Part shown: one piece after another, positions 62,324 to 64,000 of the stretch
Layout: the number at the start of each line of letters is the position of its first letter
Numbering within the stretch: the first letter of the stretch is position 1
NCBI GenBank assembly: GCA_030765045.1
Contig: CM060967.1
Span: 151,409,751-151,473,750, forward strand
Reading direction: 5' to 3'
DNA: 64,000 nucleotides
DNA from: Tenodera sinensis
Lineage: Eukaryota > Arthropoda > Insecta > Mantodea > Mantidae
Program-made: the position numbers and the translations under genes
Notes under the pieces: generated by a model
Database searches by the model: none
Seen by the model: only the letters and a program-made list of their open reading frames with translations
What the model was told of the DNA's origin: nothing

Positions 62324-62371
62324 GTGAGTGAGTGAGTGAGTGATTAGGGTTTAAGGGCCCGTCGACAGCTA
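62324..62371 (-). mobile_element. 48-bp SINE 3'-end insertion
   Basis: Flanked by tatatgcagta (62313-62323 and 62372-62382); the copy at 47270 has the site once and uninterrupted. The insert is the GTCGAC core plus tetramer tail seen at 1400 and 26105. Confidence 0.85.
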
Positions 62372-62771
62372 TATATGCAGTATAAATGTACGTCATCAGC
62401 AAAGTTGAGTTGTATTTACAAAATGTTGAAATGGCACTATTTTGTTTCACTGTGGTGAAAAGTCAACTTTACTCTGTCGAACGCATCTAATATAAGTTCT
62501 CGGAAAGAAACAGTAAAGAAACACCCATTGTATGTGTGGCTTATGCATCAGCATACTGTGTAATAAAGCACTACTGTATGCATGGTCTCTTGAGTCATCA
62601 GAATAGAGGCACATTGCAACTTTTGCTTACGCGAGTTTCGTAACTTAGTAGAGTCAGTTTCTTTCTTTGTTGAAATGCATACATATCCTTTCCTGCTTGT
62701 AGCTGAAGGGAGAAGTGGCATAAAAAGGTATTTTTGCACTAACTGGATATAACCATATACAATTGTTTGGT

Positions 62772-63012
62772 TGTTGTTGTTGTAGTGTTTAACGCCCGCT
62801 TTTACTACTACGGCACCGCAGGCGGTGACACTGATGATACATGAAGATGGAGCACCGGTGGAATGAGATGGCGGGGGAAACCGGAGTACCCGGAGAAAAC
62901 CCGCCCTGACGCCGCTTCGTCCACCACGAATACCACATGCGGGTCCCTGGGATCGAACCCGGGCCGCCTAGGTGGTAGGCGAGCGCGCTAACCGCTCGGC
63001 CACGGCGCCGCC
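62772..63012 (-). mobile_element. tRNA-derived SINE, family 4
   Basis: Flanked by aattgtttggt (62761-62771 and 63013-63023); the empty site is present at about 47660. On the minus strand it begins with a tRNA-like head (A box TGGCCGAGCGGTTAGCG, B box GGGTTCGATCCC), with a GC-rich body and a (CAA)n tail. Confidence 0.93.
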
Positions 63013-63416
63013 AATTGTTTGGTAATTTGGAGAGCTCTCTAAACCCACACAGGACAATGACCAACCTTGACTTCCGACTTTAAATAGCTCGCAGCCTAAT
63101 TGAACAATTGAACCATCTCCAAAGTGTTTCGTGTGCCACAAGAAGGGAATTCGCGAATGTGGAGATGTAGGTACCCTTGTGTGTTTATCCCTGTTTTGAG
63201 GTAAATCACTGCAGAACGAACATATTAAGGTAAGCCAATAAAGTATATAGACTTTACTAAAATGTTTCATAAAGGGAAAATTAAAATAAGTTGAGTTGGA
63301 TAAGGGATAAATAAGGGTTAAATGCTTAAATGTACAGGATGTGTATACACACCCATATCGCTCATCTGTCATTTTAAATGGACGTGATTTCACGTCCATG
63401 TCCCTCAAGAGGTTAA

Positions 63417-64000
63417 GGAGGAAACCATTCCATTTGTATTACCTCTCATTTGTTTTAAAGGAATAATGTTGCAAATCACGAGAAAACATCAGTTTTACAG
63501 TAGCTGATAATAGAACTAAATATTATGAATAATACTCAATATTATTTTTCCTTGGTATACTTAATATTATGAGGTTCCAGAATATCTCTTTATCTCTCTT
63601 GTGGAGTTTTGCATCTTGCCCTAGACTGACTATTCTCCCCACTTACATTTACATGCTTGTTGTGGTGTGCAATTAGGGCAGGTTGCATAATTGTTCCAAT
63701 ATTTTACAAGCAGGTAGTAAATGAAAAGAGGTGTTGGAACAACATTCTGACCTCATTTTTAATCAGCTGATAGAAGGGAAATGATATGGGTGATCTCAAA
63801 AAGATAGTGCCACTGCTCTTGCAACGAAGAGTCCATAGGTAAAATTAAGAAAATGTTTGTAGGTAGAATGAATAGTATGAAGTATGATCTAATAGTCTGT
63901 GATTTTTATTTCTGGGGTCGCATTAAGGTCAAAGTGAACAAACAAATTCTTTTAGACTGAAAGTGGCCAAACTAAATTGTGTCATTTGGAATATGCTGAT
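63417..64000. other. Intron 10, nothing recognised
   Basis: AT-rich intronic sequence to the window edge. The exon encoding LIM3 is not in this stretch. Confidence 0.5.

Larger units (their letters stand above)
62160..63412 (+). mobile_element. piggyBac-type MITE with TTAA duplication, 1253 bp
   Basis: Flanked by TTAA (62156-62159, 63413-63416). Ends CCTCTTGAGCGATGGCC and the complement of CCTCTTGAGGGACATGG, each followed by CCATTTAAAATG. A subterminal hairpin GGACGTGATTTCACGTCC lies at the right. No transposase. It carries two later insertions, at 62324-62371 and 62772-63012; both are absent from the copy at 47120. Confidence 0.9.

Noticed and set aside
1..64000. CRISPR arrays, operons, bacterial promoters
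   Set aside because: Spliced genes with GT-AG introns and eukaryotic retroelements show this is nuclear animal DNA; the regular 325-bp repeats are SINE multimers, not CRISPR.

Overview
This window is animal nuclear DNA, AT-rich and intron-rich, with one spliced protein-coding gene buried in transposable elements. Codon-level splicing, GT-AG introns up to 15 kb, tRNA-derived SINEs, Penelope-like elements (PLEs) and Tc1/mariner, IS630-type, hAT, piggyBac-type and Tigger-type elements together suggest an arthropod with a large genome. A polyneopteran insect is possible, but that is recognition from memory of SINE types, not proof.

The host gene is a testin (TES) homologue on the plus strand. 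Ten exons can be joined with perfect phase from the ATG at 14406 to the splice donor after 62130 (515 codons). They encode a short acidic N-terminus, the Cys-rich segment, the PET domain, a long Ser/Pro/Gln-rich linker, LIM1 and LIM2. LIM3 and the stop codon lie beyond the right edge. Every other coding-like stretch that I recognise belongs to a mobile element.

Layout: 1-14.4 kb is upstream of the gene. It holds a Tigger-type fragment, a LINE endonuclease remnant, a possible solo LTR, a hAT remnant, a Tc1/mariner remnant, a second hAT remnant and a GC-rich Jockey-type LINE (9.56-12.9 kb). Intron 1 holds a PLE remnant. Intron 2 (17.5-33.0 kb) holds a PLE with a 388-bp inverted repeat, SINEs, IS630-type elements, a LINE split by a MITE and by a hAT element with a perfect 8-bp duplication, a 3.6-kb head-to-head PLE dimer split by a nearly intact mariner, and a minus-strand LINE. 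Intron 4 holds two degraded DNA transposons, a PLE carrying a nested SINE, and an LTR element with apparently identical LTRs, a gag ORF and no pol. Introns 5-9 hold a 255-bp PLE-derived miniature element, an unclassified repeat interrupted by another PLE, a piggyBac-type MITE, an IS630-type element, a Tigger-type element, and a LINE interrupted by a trimer of a 325-bp tRNA-related SINE. A second, longer piggyBac-type MITE follows exon 10.

The most interesting layer is the set of PLEs. At least four different PLE families here (at 29.85, 18.0, 45.8 and 43.9 kb) each carry a hammerhead-ribozyme-like motif that can be folded by hand, with short self-complementary helix III. Several are inserted as inverted copies with target-site duplications of 12-16 bp and a tail on one side only. 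PLE-associated hammerheads are a known class. What deserves checking here is the U3-A8 replacement of the usual C3-G8 core pair in two families, one extra base after the CUGANGA box in all four, and the small ORF-less derivative.
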